Assembly: GCF_021390535.1 (NCBI RefSeq)
Contig: NZ_JAJUXG010000024.1
Coordinates: forward strand, 43,957-107,956
DNA length: 64,000 nt
DNA from: Dyadobacter sp. CY312
GTDB lineage: Bacteria; Bacteroidota; Bacteroidia; Cytophagales; Spirosomataceae
Direction of reading: 5' to 3'
This document shows positions 18,345-26,964 of the stretch, one piece after another. Under the pieces are notes generated by a model. That model ran no database searches. It saw only the letters and a list, made by a program, of their open reading frames with translations, and was not told where the DNA came from. The position numbers and the translations under genes were made by a program. Position 1 is the stretch's first letter. The number at the start of each line of letters is the position of its first letter.

Positions 18345-21300
18345 TTAAGCGTGCTCTTTCTTTGCCTCAGCCTTCGCAGCAACATCTTTATTACGAACCT
18401 TCGTCAGATATGAAATCTGTGGACGAACGTTGATCTCTTCAAGCATATGGAAAGCCCTTCCTTCACGCTCTTCTGAAAGAAGTTTTGATATTTTACTTTC
18501 CGGATCATTCATGTCACCAAAAGTGATTGCATTGGTTGGGCAAGAACTACCACAAGCCACATTTACATCTCCGTCCGCTACACGCCTTCTCTCCTTTTTA
18601 GCTGTTAATTTAGCTTCTTGGATTAAGTGAACACACATTGAGCATTTTTCAATAACTCCACGTGATCTAACTGTTACATCCGGGTTAATGACCATTTTAC
18701 CCAGATCATTATTAAAGTTGTAATCGAAGTTATCGTTATCGAAGTACTTGAACCAGTTGAAACGACGAACTTTATAAGGGCAATTGTTTGCACAATATCT
18801 GGTTCCAACGCAACGGTTATACGCCATTTGGTTTAATCCTTCTGAGCTATGCGTCGTTGCTAATACCGGACATACCGTTTCACAAGGTGCATTGTTACAA
18901 TGCTGGCATAACATCGGCTGGAAAGTAACTTCAGGGTTTTCAGAAGCGATCTCCAATCCTCTCAAATCCTCTACATCGGCATCACTGCTGTAATAGCGGT
19001 CAATACGCAACCAGTGCATTTCACGCGCATTGATTATTTCCTGACGACCAACAACAGGGATGTTGTTTTCTGCCTGGCAACTAACCACGCAGGATCCGCA
19101 ACCAAAACATGTGTTCAGGTCAATGACCATTCCCCATGAGTGATTTTTGTATTGATGTCCATTCCAAAGAGACAGATCCGTAGCATCTACTGATCCTTCC
19201 GAAGTAGGTATTTTAGGAACAAATCGTCCTGCCATTGGATCTTGCTGGAAATGTGCTAGCACTGTTTCCTGAAGAACCGACTTACGATTCATTACCGTAT
19301 TATGCGTCTGTGTTTGAGCTATTTCTCTCGTTTCGCCTGTTTTAGAAACCGTTACATCTCCTGGTGCGAATGATAAGAAGCCTTCTGCGAAAGTTGCAAG
19401 AGGGTAAACATTTTTACCTACTCCGTTTGCAGACTTACCAGCTTTCTCACGACCGTATCCAATTGCGATTGCAACTGTACCAGAAGCCAAACCTGGCTGT
19501 ATAATAACAGGAACTTCAATTGTTTTTCCTTTAAGATCAACCTTGACAACATCTCCCTGAGCTACCCCAAGTTCCGTTGCTGTTTTCTGAGAAAGACCAG
19601 CGTGGTTATCCCAGCAAGCTTTTGTAACTGGCTCAGGGAATTCCTGTAACCATGGATTGTTAGCTACCGCGCCATTTCCAATACCTACATTTTCAAATAT
19701 GGCAAGTTCAAGTCCCGTTGAGTTCGCTTTATACTTTTTAGCAATATTAGCAACAGAAGCGGCAAGGTTACCAGTGAAAGCAGGTGCAGAAGAAGTGACA
19801 GTTCTGTTGGATGCGAAAACGCCATCATGCAGCGCTTTCACCCAGAATTTTTCAAAGTCACCAGAACCTCCCTGAGTATATATATTTTTACGCCAGTACG
19901 ACTTCATGTATTCATGAAAATCAGCAGGTTGATCTGCCCATTTCAATAAACTTGATTGTGCCTGTCTGGTACTGAATATCAAACCGATAGTGGGTTGAGC
20001 AAGACTATAAAAACCAGCCTTAGGCTCTGCATCGTTCCATGACTCCAGATAATGAGGAGCAGGAGCGATATATTTGAACAATGAAGAAGTTTCATCAGCG
20101 CGATCATTAAATGATACGCTCAGACTAACTTTTGGCAAAGATGCTGCAAGTTCAGCTCCACGAGGATGGTCATAAACCGGGTTAGCGCCATAAAGAATTA
20201 CAGCATCTACTTTTCCACCTTTTACTTCATCAACGAAACCATTCATTGCGATATCATCGCCCTGACGCAAGTAAACCGGATTGTCTATATCGATGGTTGA
20301 ACCATAGCTACCCAACAGGCTGTTCAAAGCATTAACAACCACCTGTACCGATGGATCATTAACACCACAAACGACCAGCGCCTGACCTTTTGCCGCAACC
20401 AATTCAGCAGCTGCCTTGTCAAGATTCGCCACTTCAATACTTGGAGCAGCGATCGCCTGACCGCCAAGTTTCGCAGCAACTTTGTTATATAAAGCTGTTA
20501 CTACCAATCCCAATTGAGATGGCTTAACAGCTGTCCTATAATCAGCATTCGAGCCTGTAAGAGACATAATTGCCTCAAACTGATACAAACGTGACATTTC
20601 TTTCTTACCATCTTTACCGCTTCCTACTGCACGGGCCTGAGCAAATTGTGCAGAGTAATTCTCAGGAGCGATCCATGTTCCAAGAAAATCAGCGTCAATT
20701 CCTACGACTAATTTTGCCTTGCTGAAATCGTAAGCCGGAAGTACCGCCTTACCGAAAGAAAGCTCATTACCTTTTACCAATGCGGAAGACGAGTTGGCAT
20801 CATATACAACGTGTTTTGTTGTAGGATACTTTGTTGTAAAATCCGCAATTACTGATTTGGTTGCCGGGCTAAGGATAGTTGAAGAAAGTATTCTTATTGC
20901 TCCACCTTTTGCTGCAATTGATTTCAACTGATCAGCAATTTCCTTATCAATAGTGTCCCAGCTAACTTTTGTATCTTCTCCTTTTTTAGGACCTTTCAGT
21001 TTTTCGTTATCATATAGCCCTAATAATGATGCATGCACACGTGCACTTACACCACTAGAAGCCTGGGAAAGTGAATTTCCCTCAATTTTAATTGGTCTCC
21101 CCTCACGGGTCTTTACAAGAATACTTGCATAGTCACCACCTTCAGAATACGTAGATGCATACCAGTTTGAAATGGTAGGGAACTCTCCCTCAGGCTTGTT
21201 TACGTAAGGTATTGCTTTTTTAACAGGCGCTTCGCAGGCAGCAAGAGAAACCGCTGCCATTCCGAAACCCAAAACTTTTAAGAAATCCCGGCGATGTGTT

Positions 21301-21437
21301 CCAACTCCATCAACCAAACTCTCATACTGACTTTCAGTTGGTCCATCAGGAAATTCAGTTGCTGCATTTTTAACAAATTTCTCGTCGTTCCGCAGCTCTT
21401 CAATTCCCCGCCAGTATCTTTTATTAGTATTTTCCAT
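18345..21437 (-). CDS. actB: Alternative complex III subunit ActB (molybdopterin-oxidoreductase-like plus iron-sulfur domain)
   Basis: A 1030-residue protein from the ATG at 21437; a TTG at 21530 would overlap actA and adds residues before the conserved MENTNKRYWRGIEEL. A twin-arginine-type signal (HRRDFLKVLGFG) runs into SLAACEAP, a possible lipobox. The first two thirds resemble molybdopterin oxidoreductases, but this subunit is known to lack the cofactor. The C-terminal third binds iron-sulfur clusters: CFGCGSCVVSC, CQHCNNAPCETVCP, CVGTRYCANNCP, CSMC and CGSSCP. It carries electrons from the quinol site to the ActA hemes on the periplasmic side. Confidence 0.95.
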   Translation of the reverse strand: MENTNKRYWRGIEELRNDEKFVKNAATEFPDGPTESQYESLVDGVGTHRRDFLKVLGFGMAAVSLAACEAPVKKAIPYVNKPEGEFPTISNWYASTYSEGGDYASILVKTREGRPIKIEGNSLSQASSGVSARVHASLLGLYDNEKLKGPKKGEDTKVSWDTIDKEIADQLKSIAAKGGAIRILSSTILSPATKSVIADFTTKYPTTKHVVYDANSSSALVKGNELSFGKAVLPAYDFSKAKLVVGIDADFLGTWIAPENYSAQFAQARAVGSGKDGKKEMSRLYQFEAIMSLTGSNADYRTAVKPSQLGLVVTALYNKVAAKLGGQAIAAPSIEVANLDKAAAELVAAKGQALVVCGVNDPSVQVVVNALNSLLGSYGSTIDIDNPVYLRQGDDIAMNGFVDEVKGGKVDAVILYGANPVYDHPRGAELAASLPKVSLSVSFNDRADETSSLFKYIAPAPHYLESWNDAEPKAGFYSLAQPTIGLIFSTRQAQSSLLKWADQPADFHEYMKSYWRKNIYTQGGSGDFEKFWVKALHDGVFASNRTVTSSAPAFTGNLAASVANIAKKYKANSTGLELAIFENVGIGNGAVANNPWLQEFPEPVTKACWDNHAGLSQKTATELGVAQGDVVKVDLKGKTIEVPVIIQPGLASGTVAIAIGYGREKAGKSANGVGKNVYPLATFAEGFLSFAPGDVTVSKTGETREIAQTQTHNTVMNRKSVLQETVLAHFQQDPMAGRFVPKIPTSEGSVDATDLSLWNGHQYKNHSWGMVIDLNTCFGCGSCVVSCQAENNIPVVGRQEIINAREMHWLRIDRYYSSDADVEDLRGLEIASENPEVTFQPMLCQHCNNAPCETVCPVLATTHSSEGLNQMAYNRCVGTRYCANNCPYKVRRFNWFKYFDNDNFDYNFNNDLGKMVINPDVTVRSRGVIEKCSMCVHLIQEAKLTAKKERRRVADGDVNVACGSSCPTNAITFGDMNDPESKISKLLSEEREGRAFHMLEEINVRPQISYLTKVRNKDVAAKAEAKKEHA

Positions 21438-21486
21438 AAAACTATTCAATACAAATGAGTCGTATTCCTGTAGTATTTTATATTGA

Positions 21487-22773
21487 TTAATAGTGGCATT
21501 TAGAACATTCCAAACCACCGATATCAGCAACTTTTAAAGCGTCTTTGCTTTCTGTACCATGCAACTGTACAAGTTTGTCGTAGTACTGGTTGTCTTTTGT
21601 ATTAACCTCAGTTTGACGGTGACAGTCAATACACCATCCCATTGTAAGGGAAGAACGCTGCTGAATCACTTCCATTTGGGCAACATCACCATGGCAGGTT
21701 TCACATTCAACACCACCTACATTTACGTGTTGCGCATGGTTAAAGTAAGCCAGATCAGGAAGGTTGTGTACACGAACCCACTCAATCGGCTGGTTGTTTT
21801 CTATAGAAGTGTAGATTTTCTGAATCTCCGGAGACTCTTTCTTGATCACACCGTGGCAGTTCATACAAATGTTTGCAGAAGGAATGTGTGCAGATTTACC
21901 TCTGTTCACACCGGTATGGCAATAATTACAGTCAATTTTATACTCTCCGGCGTGAAGCTTGTGAGAGAATGATATTGGTTGCTTAGGAGCATAACCTTGC
22001 TGAATACCTACGCTGTATGCACCATCAAGTGTCGCTTTCAACACCAATAGGACAAATATCCAGATTGTAGCAGAACGAATGGAAGGATCCGTTGCGATGT
22101 TCTTTACTGAATTACCGAACCTTGTCAGGAAGTCAGCCTTAGGAGCTGTTTCCGTTCCACCGGTTACTGCTTTCGAAAGTAGAGAAACGATAACAAGCAA
22201 GACGCCGAGTACCAGTAACATCACAACTACCAGCGCAACCACCACGATCATAAACAAATCTGATGGACCGGAGTCAGCTGCACCAGCGGCAGCAGGAGCA
22301 CCACCAGCAGCGGCAGCGGTAGGAGCAGGCGCAGCAGCAGCCTGATCTACATAAGCAAAAATCCCTTTAATATCATCTTCTGATAAATTAGGGAAACTTG
22401 TCATCTGAGCTTTCGAGTACTCGTTATATAACTTAACAGCGTATGGATCTCCCGAAGCAATAACTGCCTGAGAATTTTTAACCCATTTAGTTAACCAGGC
22501 CATATCCTGACGTGTAGTAGCACCTTTAAGACCAGGACCAACTACTCGCTCATCAGTTACAGCATGACATTGAGCACAATTGTTTTTAAAAAGTGACTCA
22601 CCTTTTGCAGCATCACCACCACCAGCGGGAGCAGCTCCTGCAGCAGCCGTACTATCCTGAGCCCATAGCAAACCCGGGGCGCTGAGCATAATGGTCAGAA
22701 CGATGGCTACAAATGTTTTCGAGCACTTAATGAAGGAACAAAACTTAGAGTCTTCAGGGAATGGTATATACAT
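21487..22773 (-). CDS. actA: Alternative complex III subunit ActA: cytochrome c domain fused to a pentaheme domain
   Basis: A 428-residue multiheme protein from the ATG at 22773 (a TTG six bases upstream adds only two residues). A signal-type N-terminus (TFVAIVLTIMLSAPGLLWAQ) is followed by a class I cytochrome c domain with CAQCH, a linker rich in Ala and Pro, two membrane helices (LFMIVVVALVVVMLLVLGV and SATIWIFVLLVLKATLDG), then a domain with five heme sites: CNYCH, CMNCH, CETCH, CIDCH and CSKCH. That makes six heme sites in one chain. It is the first gene of the operon and part of the electron wire from ActB to ActE and the oxidase. Confidence 0.94.
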   Translation of the reverse strand: MYIPFPEDSKFCSFIKCSKTFVAIVLTIMLSAPGLLWAQDSTAAAGAAPAGGGDAAKGESLFKNNCAQCHAVTDERVVGPGLKGATTRQDMAWLTKWVKNSQAVIASGDPYAVKLYNEYSKAQMTSFPNLSEDDIKGIFAYVDQAAAAPAPTAAAAGGAPAAAGAADSGPSDLFMIVVVALVVVMLLVLGVLLVIVSLLSKAVTGGTETAPKADFLTRFGNSVKNIATDPSIRSATIWIFVLLVLKATLDGAYSVGIQQGYAPKQPISFSHKLHAGEYKIDCNYCHTGVNRGKSAHIPSANICMNCHGVIKKESPEIQKIYTSIENNQPIEWVRVHNLPDLAYFNHAQHVNVGGVECETCHGDVAQMEVIQQRSSLTMGWCIDCHRQTEVNTKDNQYYDKLVQLHGTESKDALKVADIGGLECSKCHY

Positions 22774-22801
22774 AATCAACTATTCATTATTCTTCAACAG
22801 A

Positions 22802-22832
22802 CAAAACTAGTGTACGATTTTTTATCCACAAA
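22802..22832 (-). promoter_or_regulatory. Promoter of the act/cta respiratory operon
   Basis: On the minus strand a -33 element TTTG (22829-22832) is separated by 19 bases from TAGTTTTG (22802-22809), an exact TAnnTTTG. Both elements and the spacing fit the Bacteroidota primary promoter. Transcription would start near 22796, about 23 bases before the actA ATG. A perfect palindrome lies about 60 bases upstream. Confidence 0.65.
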
Positions 22833-22890
22833 AGTATTTGGAGTATATTTTGGAAGGACATCTTATTTATAATTCTTCTAATTTATAGAG

Positions 22891-22906
22891 TATGACGAAA
22901 GTCATA
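22891..22906. promoter_or_regulatory. Perfect 16-bp palindrome upstream of the act promoter, possible operator
   Basis: TATGAC, GAAA, GTCATA: two six-base arms around a four-base centre, located about 100 bases before the predicted operon start. The spacing and symmetry suit a dimeric regulator such as a Crp/Fnr-type protein, but no regulator is identified here. A small RNA hairpin with a GAAA loop is the alternative. Confidence 0.4.
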
Positions 22907-23048
22907 AATGAGGATTATACTTTCTGAATTTCAAGTATTTAACAAAAAAATACCACTTGCGACTGCCAGAAAATGTGGCGTATCTCAAATGGTATTTTAT
23001 CAAAATTGACCTGATGCAACGAACGCAAAACAGGGCATAATCCTAGCG

Positions 23049-23119
23049 AGGTTCCGAGCGGATTCGAACCGCTGTACGAGGTTTTGCAGACCTCTGCCTA
23101 GCCACTCGGCCACGGAACC
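23049..23119 (-). tRNA. tRNA-Cys (anticodon GCA)
   Basis: The minus strand folds into a complete 71-base cloverleaf: acceptor stem GGTTCCG/CGGAACC, D stem GCC/GGC, anticodon stem GAGGT/ACCTC around the loop CTGCAAA, T stem AGCGG/CCGCT with loop TTCGAAT, and discriminator U, the cysteine identity base. The 3' CCA is not encoded. It lies downstream of rpsA on the same strand with a hairpin between them. Confidence 0.97.
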
Positions 23120-23124
23120 ATTAT

Positions 23125-23159
23125 CGGGTTGGCTGTTGCTGTTAGCCTCAGCCAACCCG
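23125..23159 (-). terminator. Strong hairpin between rpsA and tRNA-Cys
   Basis: CGGGTTGGCTG (23125-23135) and CAGCCAACCCG (23149-23159) are perfect 11-base arms around a 13-base loop. No T run follows on the minus strand, so it may be a weak terminator after rpsA or a processing structure at the 5' end of the tRNA precursor. Confidence 0.45.
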
Positions 23160-23163
23160 GGTG

Positions 23164-23171
23164 CAAAAGTA
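23164..23171 (-). promoter_or_regulatory. Candidate -7 element for tRNA-Cys
   Basis: The minus strand reads TACTTTTG, matching TAnnTTTG. Transcription would begin at the edge of the 23125-23159 hairpin, about 40 bases before the tRNA. No clear -33 element is seen. Confidence 0.35.
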
Positions 23172-23210
23172 TTAAATATTTTCTCTACTCCGCACTTTTA
23201 TTCGTTTTTA

Positions 23211-25043
23211 TTACTTTTTTTCTTTCTTTTCGCTTTCTTCGAATTGTTCTTTCAAAGCAGAAAGTACGCTTAAGTCTCCAAATGTTGACTTCTCGCCTTC
23301 TTTTATTGAAGAATCAGAAGCAGAAGCTTTAGCAGCTTGAGAAGATCCAGCGCTCTTAGGTGCTTTTTCTTCTTTTTTCTCAGCAGCAGCAGGTGCAGCA
23401 GATGGCTTCACTTCTGAGTGCGTAAGAACGATCTTCTTCTCATCTTTAAGGAATTCAAGAACTGTGAAGTCAAGGCTCTCACCTACTTCTGCAACAGAAC
23501 CGTCTTCTTTTGTAAGATTTTTGATCGCTGCAATTCCTTCAATTCCATAAGGAAGTTCAAGTGTTGCGAACTTATCACCTTTTGCAACGATAGTGGATTT
23601 GTGAACAGATCCGATTGCAAAGATAGTCTCAAAAGTATCCCAAGGATTTTCTTCAAGTTGTTTGTGACCCAAAGCAAGACGACGGTTGTCCGCGTCAAGT
23701 TCAAGAACTACAACTTCAAGTTCGTCATTTACTTTAACGAAGTCAGAAGGATGTTTGATTTTCTTAGTCCATGACAAGTCAGAAACGTGAACAAGTCCGT
23801 CGATTCCTTCTTCAAGTTCGATGAACAAACCGAAGTTGGTAAGATTACGAACAACACCTTTGTGACGAGTACCAATTGCATACTTATCTTTCAATGAACC
23901 CTGAGTCCATGGATCTTCAGTAAGTTGTTTGATACCAAGTGACATTTTACGCTCCTGACGATCAAGAGTCAATACAACTGCACTGATCTCGTCGTTTACG
24001 TTCATAAACTCCTGAGGATTGCGCAGGTGCTGAGACCATGACATTTCAGAAACGTGGATCAAACCTTCAACACCTGGTTTGATTTCAAGGAATGCGCCGT
24101 AATCAGCAACGTTAACAATACGTCCTGTAACTTTTGATCCAACCTGGATTTCTTCTGCAAGAGAATCCCATGGGTGAGACTGAAGTTGTTTCAAACCTAA
24201 AGAGATACGTTTTTTCTCTTCATCAAAGTCAAGAACAACCACGTTCAATTTCTGATCCAAAGCAAGAAGATCAGATGGGTGGTTGATACGACCCCATGAA
24301 ATATCAGTAATGTGAAGAAGACCATCTACACCACCAAGATCGATGAACACACCGAAGTTTGTCATGTTCTTGATTACACCTTCAAGTACCTGACCTTTTT
24401 CAAGGTTATTCAGGATTTGTTGACGTTGTGCTTCAAGATCTTTTTCGATCAATATTTTGTGAGATACAACTACGTTATCATTTGCGTAATTGATCTTAAC
24501 AACTTTCACTTCCATACGCTTTCCAACAAAAATGTCGAAATCACGAATTGGTTTCACATCGATTTGTGAACCTGGCAAGAAAGCCTCGATACCAAATATA
24601 TCCACAATAAGACCACCCTTAGTTCTTCTCTTAACGTTGGCATCAATAACCACGTCTTCGTCGAACGATTTCTGGATGTTATCCCATGCAGTAATAACTT
24701 TCGCTTTTTTGCGGGATAATACAAGCTGACCTTGTGCGTCCTCCTGGTTTTCTACATACACTTCCACTTCGTCCCCGATTTTCAAACCAGGAAGGTCACG
24801 GAATTCATTGAATGAAACGATACCATCAGATTTGAAACCGATGTTAAGAATCACTTCACGATCTGTAATACCTACTACTACTCCTTTAACTACTTCTTTT
24901 TCCTGAACAGGAGAAATGGTAGTGTCATACATTGCTTCAAGGCGAGTACGGTCAGCAGCTGAGTAACCTGTACCGAAACCTTTGTCTTCTGCTTTTTCCC
25001 AATCGAAATCAGGAAGTGCTTGTGTTTGTTTTTCCTTAGACAT
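23211..25043 (-). CDS. rpsA: 30S ribosomal protein S1
   Basis: A 610-residue protein with six S1 RNA-binding repeats. They can be picked out at GVVVGITDREVILNIGF, the degenerate TKGGLIVDIFGIEAFLPGS, GVIKNMTNFGVFIDLGGVDG, GRIVNVADYGAFLEI, GVVRNLTNFGLFIELEEGI, and the last, weaker STIVAKGDKFATLELPYGI. S1 binds mRNA leaders on the 30S subunit. The C-terminal 80 residues are a charged, Ala/Lys/Glu-rich tail. The gene has its own candidate promoter and a leader of about 80 bases containing the palindrome GCTCGCGAGC (25074-25083). Confidence 0.97.
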   Translation of the reverse strand: MSKEKQTQALPDFDWEKAEDKGFGTGYSAADRTRLEAMYDTTISPVQEKEVVKGVVVGITDREVILNIGFKSDGIVSFNEFRDLPGLKIGDEVEVYVENQEDAQGQLVLSRKKAKVITAWDNIQKSFDEDVVIDANVKRRTKGGLIVDIFGIEAFLPGSQIDVKPIRDFDIFVGKRMEVKVVKINYANDNVVVSHKILIEKDLEAQRQQILNNLEKGQVLEGVIKNMTNFGVFIDLGGVDGLLHITDISWGRINHPSDLLALDQKLNVVVLDFDEEKKRISLGLKQLQSHPWDSLAEEIQVGSKVTGRIVNVADYGAFLEIKPGVEGLIHVSEMSWSQHLRNPQEFMNVNDEISAVVLTLDRQERKMSLGIKQLTEDPWTQGSLKDKYAIGTRHKGVVRNLTNFGLFIELEEGIDGLVHVSDLSWTKKIKHPSDFVKVNDELEVVVLELDADNRRLALGHKQLEENPWDTFETIFAIGSVHKSTIVAKGDKFATLELPYGIEGIAAIKNLTKEDGSVAEVGESLDFTVLEFLKDEKKIVLTHSEVKPSAAPAAAEKKEEKAPKSAGSSQAAKASASDSSIKEGEKSTFGDLSVLSALKEQFEESEKKEKK

Positions 25044-25132
25044 AAATAGGACTTGTTGCTCTGGAATACATCAGCTCGCGAGCGAAATAGCTGAAATTGA
25101 TGAAAATGATATAATTTTAAAAAAACAGAGCG

Positions 25133-25140
25133 CAAAGGTA
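25133..25140 (-). promoter_or_regulatory. Candidate -7 element for rpsA
   Basis: The minus strand reads TACCTTTG, an exact TAnnTTTG, 89 bases before the rpsA ATG. The expected -33 TTTG is not convincing. Confidence 0.45.
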
Positions 25141-25240
25141 CAAGTTCTGCTGGTTAAAATCCAGAGACACAAGTGATTTTAATTAAATAATATAGAAAAA
25201 GGTATTATTTGCAAAGAAAAGCGAGGGACAACGCGGAATG

Positions 25241-25750
25241 TTAGCGAGCTCGCTCCTTTACGCCAAGATAGGGAAGCCAATTTTCATCTGCCAATCCTGA
25301 GAAATCACGGATGAACATTAAGAAAGAGGGCCGAAAAGGCCGTTGACGTAAAGGCATCCCAACTTCCTCAGGTGTATGATCTCCTTTGCGGGAATTACAA
25401 CGTTTACACGCCGTAGCTAAATTATCCCAGTTGGTCTTGCCGCCACGTGATTTGGGAATAACGTGGTCGAGGGTGAGATTATCGTGGGTTCCGCAATATT
25501 GACAGCGGTTCCCGTCCCGCTTGAATACGTTGTGTCGGCTCATCACCACCCCGCGGTAAGGAAGGTGAATATAGTGGTGAAGGCGAATAACGATTGGCAA
25601 AGGATATTTGCTGCTTACAGTTCGCAAAAAATCATGCGGCGACTCTGCCAGCATTTCTGCCTTATTCATGTATACTAACAAAAACGCCTTTGGAACGGTG
25701 CAAACACTTAATGCGCTGTAATCCTGATTAAGAACCAGTACTTTACCCAT
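25241..25750 (-). CDS. HNH endonuclease
   Basis: A 169-residue protein from the ATG at 25750; a TTG at 25813 would start inside the predicted promoter. The N-terminal half (VLVLNQDYSALSVCTVPKAFLLV) and the HNH domain CQYCGTHDNLTLDHVIPKSRGG, ending in NLATACKRCNSRKGD, give two CxxC zinc pairs and the catalytic DH...N residues. This type is widespread and single-copy in Bacteroidota, apart from any restriction system, and its physiological target is unknown. No methylase or phage gene is nearby, so a housekeeping role is more likely than defence. Confidence 0.88.
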   Translation of the reverse strand: MGKVLVLNQDYSALSVCTVPKAFLLVYMNKAEMLAESPHDFLRTVSSKYPLPIVIRLHHYIHLPYRGVVMSRHNVFKRDGNRCQYCGTHDNLTLDHVIPKSRGGKTNWDNLATACKRCNSRKGDHTPEEVGMPLRQRPFRPSFLMFIRDFSGLADENWLPYLGVKERAR

Positions 25751-25810
25751 GAGCCTTTGAGGTAATTGATTCTGACAATATATGAAATTTTGCGTAAAAA
25801 AACCTGCATA

Positions 25811-25843
25811 CAAATTTACAAATAGTCAAAATTTAACATCAAA
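25811..25843 (-). promoter_or_regulatory. Promoter of the HNH gene
   Basis: On the minus strand TTTG (25840-25843) and TAAATTTG (25811-25818) are separated by 21 bases, matching both promoter elements. The implied start near 25804 supports the ATG at 25750 as the true start. Confidence 0.5.
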
Positions 25844-25893
25844 CCCATTGAGAAACAACATGTCCGGCTCTATGCGACACCGCAGAGGGCATA

Positions 25894-26352
25894 CTAGTAA
25901 CCTCCCCGGTCTGTCTCACGCTTCACATCACGCTCTTTTATGGTTTCTCTCTTGTCATAAAGCTTTTTACCTTTTGCCAGCGCTATATGTAATTTCGCAA
26001 AACCCCGCTCACTCGTAAAAAGGCGTACGGGTACAATCGTGAGACCCTGATCCTTTAAGTTTTCTGTTAGACGCTTCCGTTCTCTTTTGGTGATAAGAAG
26101 TTTGCGGTCCCGCATCGGGTCATGATTGTAATGAGTACCTTCTGTATAGGGCGATATATGAAGACTTCTTACGTAAAGCTCATTATCCATAAAAAGGCAA
26201 TACGCATCCTGGAAATTCACTTTTCCCTGCCTGATGGATTTTATCTCAGTACCCGTCAGCGACAATCCTGCTGTAAACTCTTCTACAAAAAAATATTCGA
26301 AGGATGCCCTTCTATTCTTTATATCTACTTTTTTAACTAATTTTTCCGACAT
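25894..26352 (-). CDS. smpB: SsrA-binding protein SmpB
   Basis: A 152-residue protein that brings tmRNA to stalled ribosomes. It shows the family signatures IKNRRASFEYFFVEEFTAGLSL-type N-terminus, GTEIKSIRQGKVNFQDAYC, the YVRSLHISPYTEGTHYNHDP segment and the C-terminal KKLYDKRETIKERD with a basic tail. Length and start are normal. It diverges from the NTF2-like gene, with 54 bases between. No tmRNA gene is seen nearby. Confidence 0.97.
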   Translation of the reverse strand: MSEKLVKKVDIKNRRASFEYFFVEEFTAGLSLTGTEIKSIRQGKVNFQDAYCLFMDNELYVRSLHISPYTEGTHYNHDPMRDRKLLITKRERKRLTENLKDQGLTIVPVRLFTSERGFAKLHIALAKGKKLYDKRETIKERDVKRETDRGGY

Positions 26353-26406
26353 TCTTTTTTTATTGAAAGAGGTGTAAAATTAACCTTTTCTAAAACTATA
26401 CCAACA

Positions 26407-26877
26407 ATGGTTTTTCATACCAAATGTCAGATTCTCCTTGTTATACTTCTACTAGCCTTTGGACAAGATCACGCCATGGCTCAGAACCAGCATGAAAAAA
26501 TACGAGCAACAATTGATCGCTTTTTTGACGGAATGCGTACTGGAGATTCATCGCTTGTTAGAAGTACACTTGCTACAAAATCTTCTTTATCCACTATATT
26601 AAAGAATTCCACAGACTCACTCATCATCAGACAGGAACCTGCTGAGCAATTTATAAAAGCGGTAGGAACGCCACATAATGCTATTTGGGATGAAAGAATT
26701 TATGACATTATTGTTCATATAGACCAACCAATGGCAACTGTATGGGCTCCGTACAAATTTTATGCAGGAGACAAATTTTCTCATTGCGGCGTAAATGTAT
26801 TCATTCTCGCATTATCAGCAACAGGATGGAAAATCAGTAGCATAACTGATACGAGAAGAAAAGACAATTGCCCATGA
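26407..26877 (+). CDS. Exported NTF2-like (SnoaL/DUF4440-type) protein
   Basis: A 156-residue protein with a signal peptide (MVFHTKCQILLVILLLAFG, cleavage near AMAQ). The mature part has the NTF2-like pattern: a first helix IRATIDRFFDGMRTGDSSLV, a central segment with EPAEQFIKAVG, and late strands ATVWAPYKFYAGDKFSHCG and GWKISSITDTRR. Such folds bind small molecules or act as dehydratases or isomerases; here the activity is unknown. It is alone on the plus strand between smpB and accD. Confidence 0.8.
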   Translation: MVFHTKCQILLVILLLAFGQDHAMAQNQHEKIRATIDRFFDGMRTGDSSLVRSTLATKSSLSTILKNSTDSLIIRQEPAEQFIKAVGTPHNAIWDERIYDIIVHIDQPMATVWAPYKFYAGDKFSHCGVNVFILALSATGWKISSITDTRRKDNCP

Positions 26878-26889
26878 AAACGATCTCCT

Positions 26890-26939
26890 GAATAAAGAAA
26901 AACTACATGACTTAAACGCCGGAGGCGGTTGTCATGTAG
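26890..26939 (-). terminator. Terminator after accD
   Basis: CTACATGAC (26903-26911) pairs with GTCATGTAG (26931-26939), with an inner CGCC/GGCG stem. On the minus strand the stem is followed by TTTTTCTTTATT, giving a rho-independent terminator for accD. It also lies just past the NTF2-like gene and may act in both directions. Confidence 0.65.
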
Positions 26940-26964
26940 CTATAACTTGTCAAAAAAAGCAAGG

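Noticed and set aside
21438..21530. Longer ActB start at a TTG
   Set aside because: It would overlap actA, and the added residues precede the normal MENTNKRYWRGIEEL start.
25241..25750. HNH gene as part of a restriction or phage system
   Set aside because: No methylase, phage or integrase gene nearby; the protein is of a widespread housekeeping-like type.
25894..26352. tmRNA gene near smpB
   Set aside because: No tRNA-like ends or tag frame could be found in the flanks.
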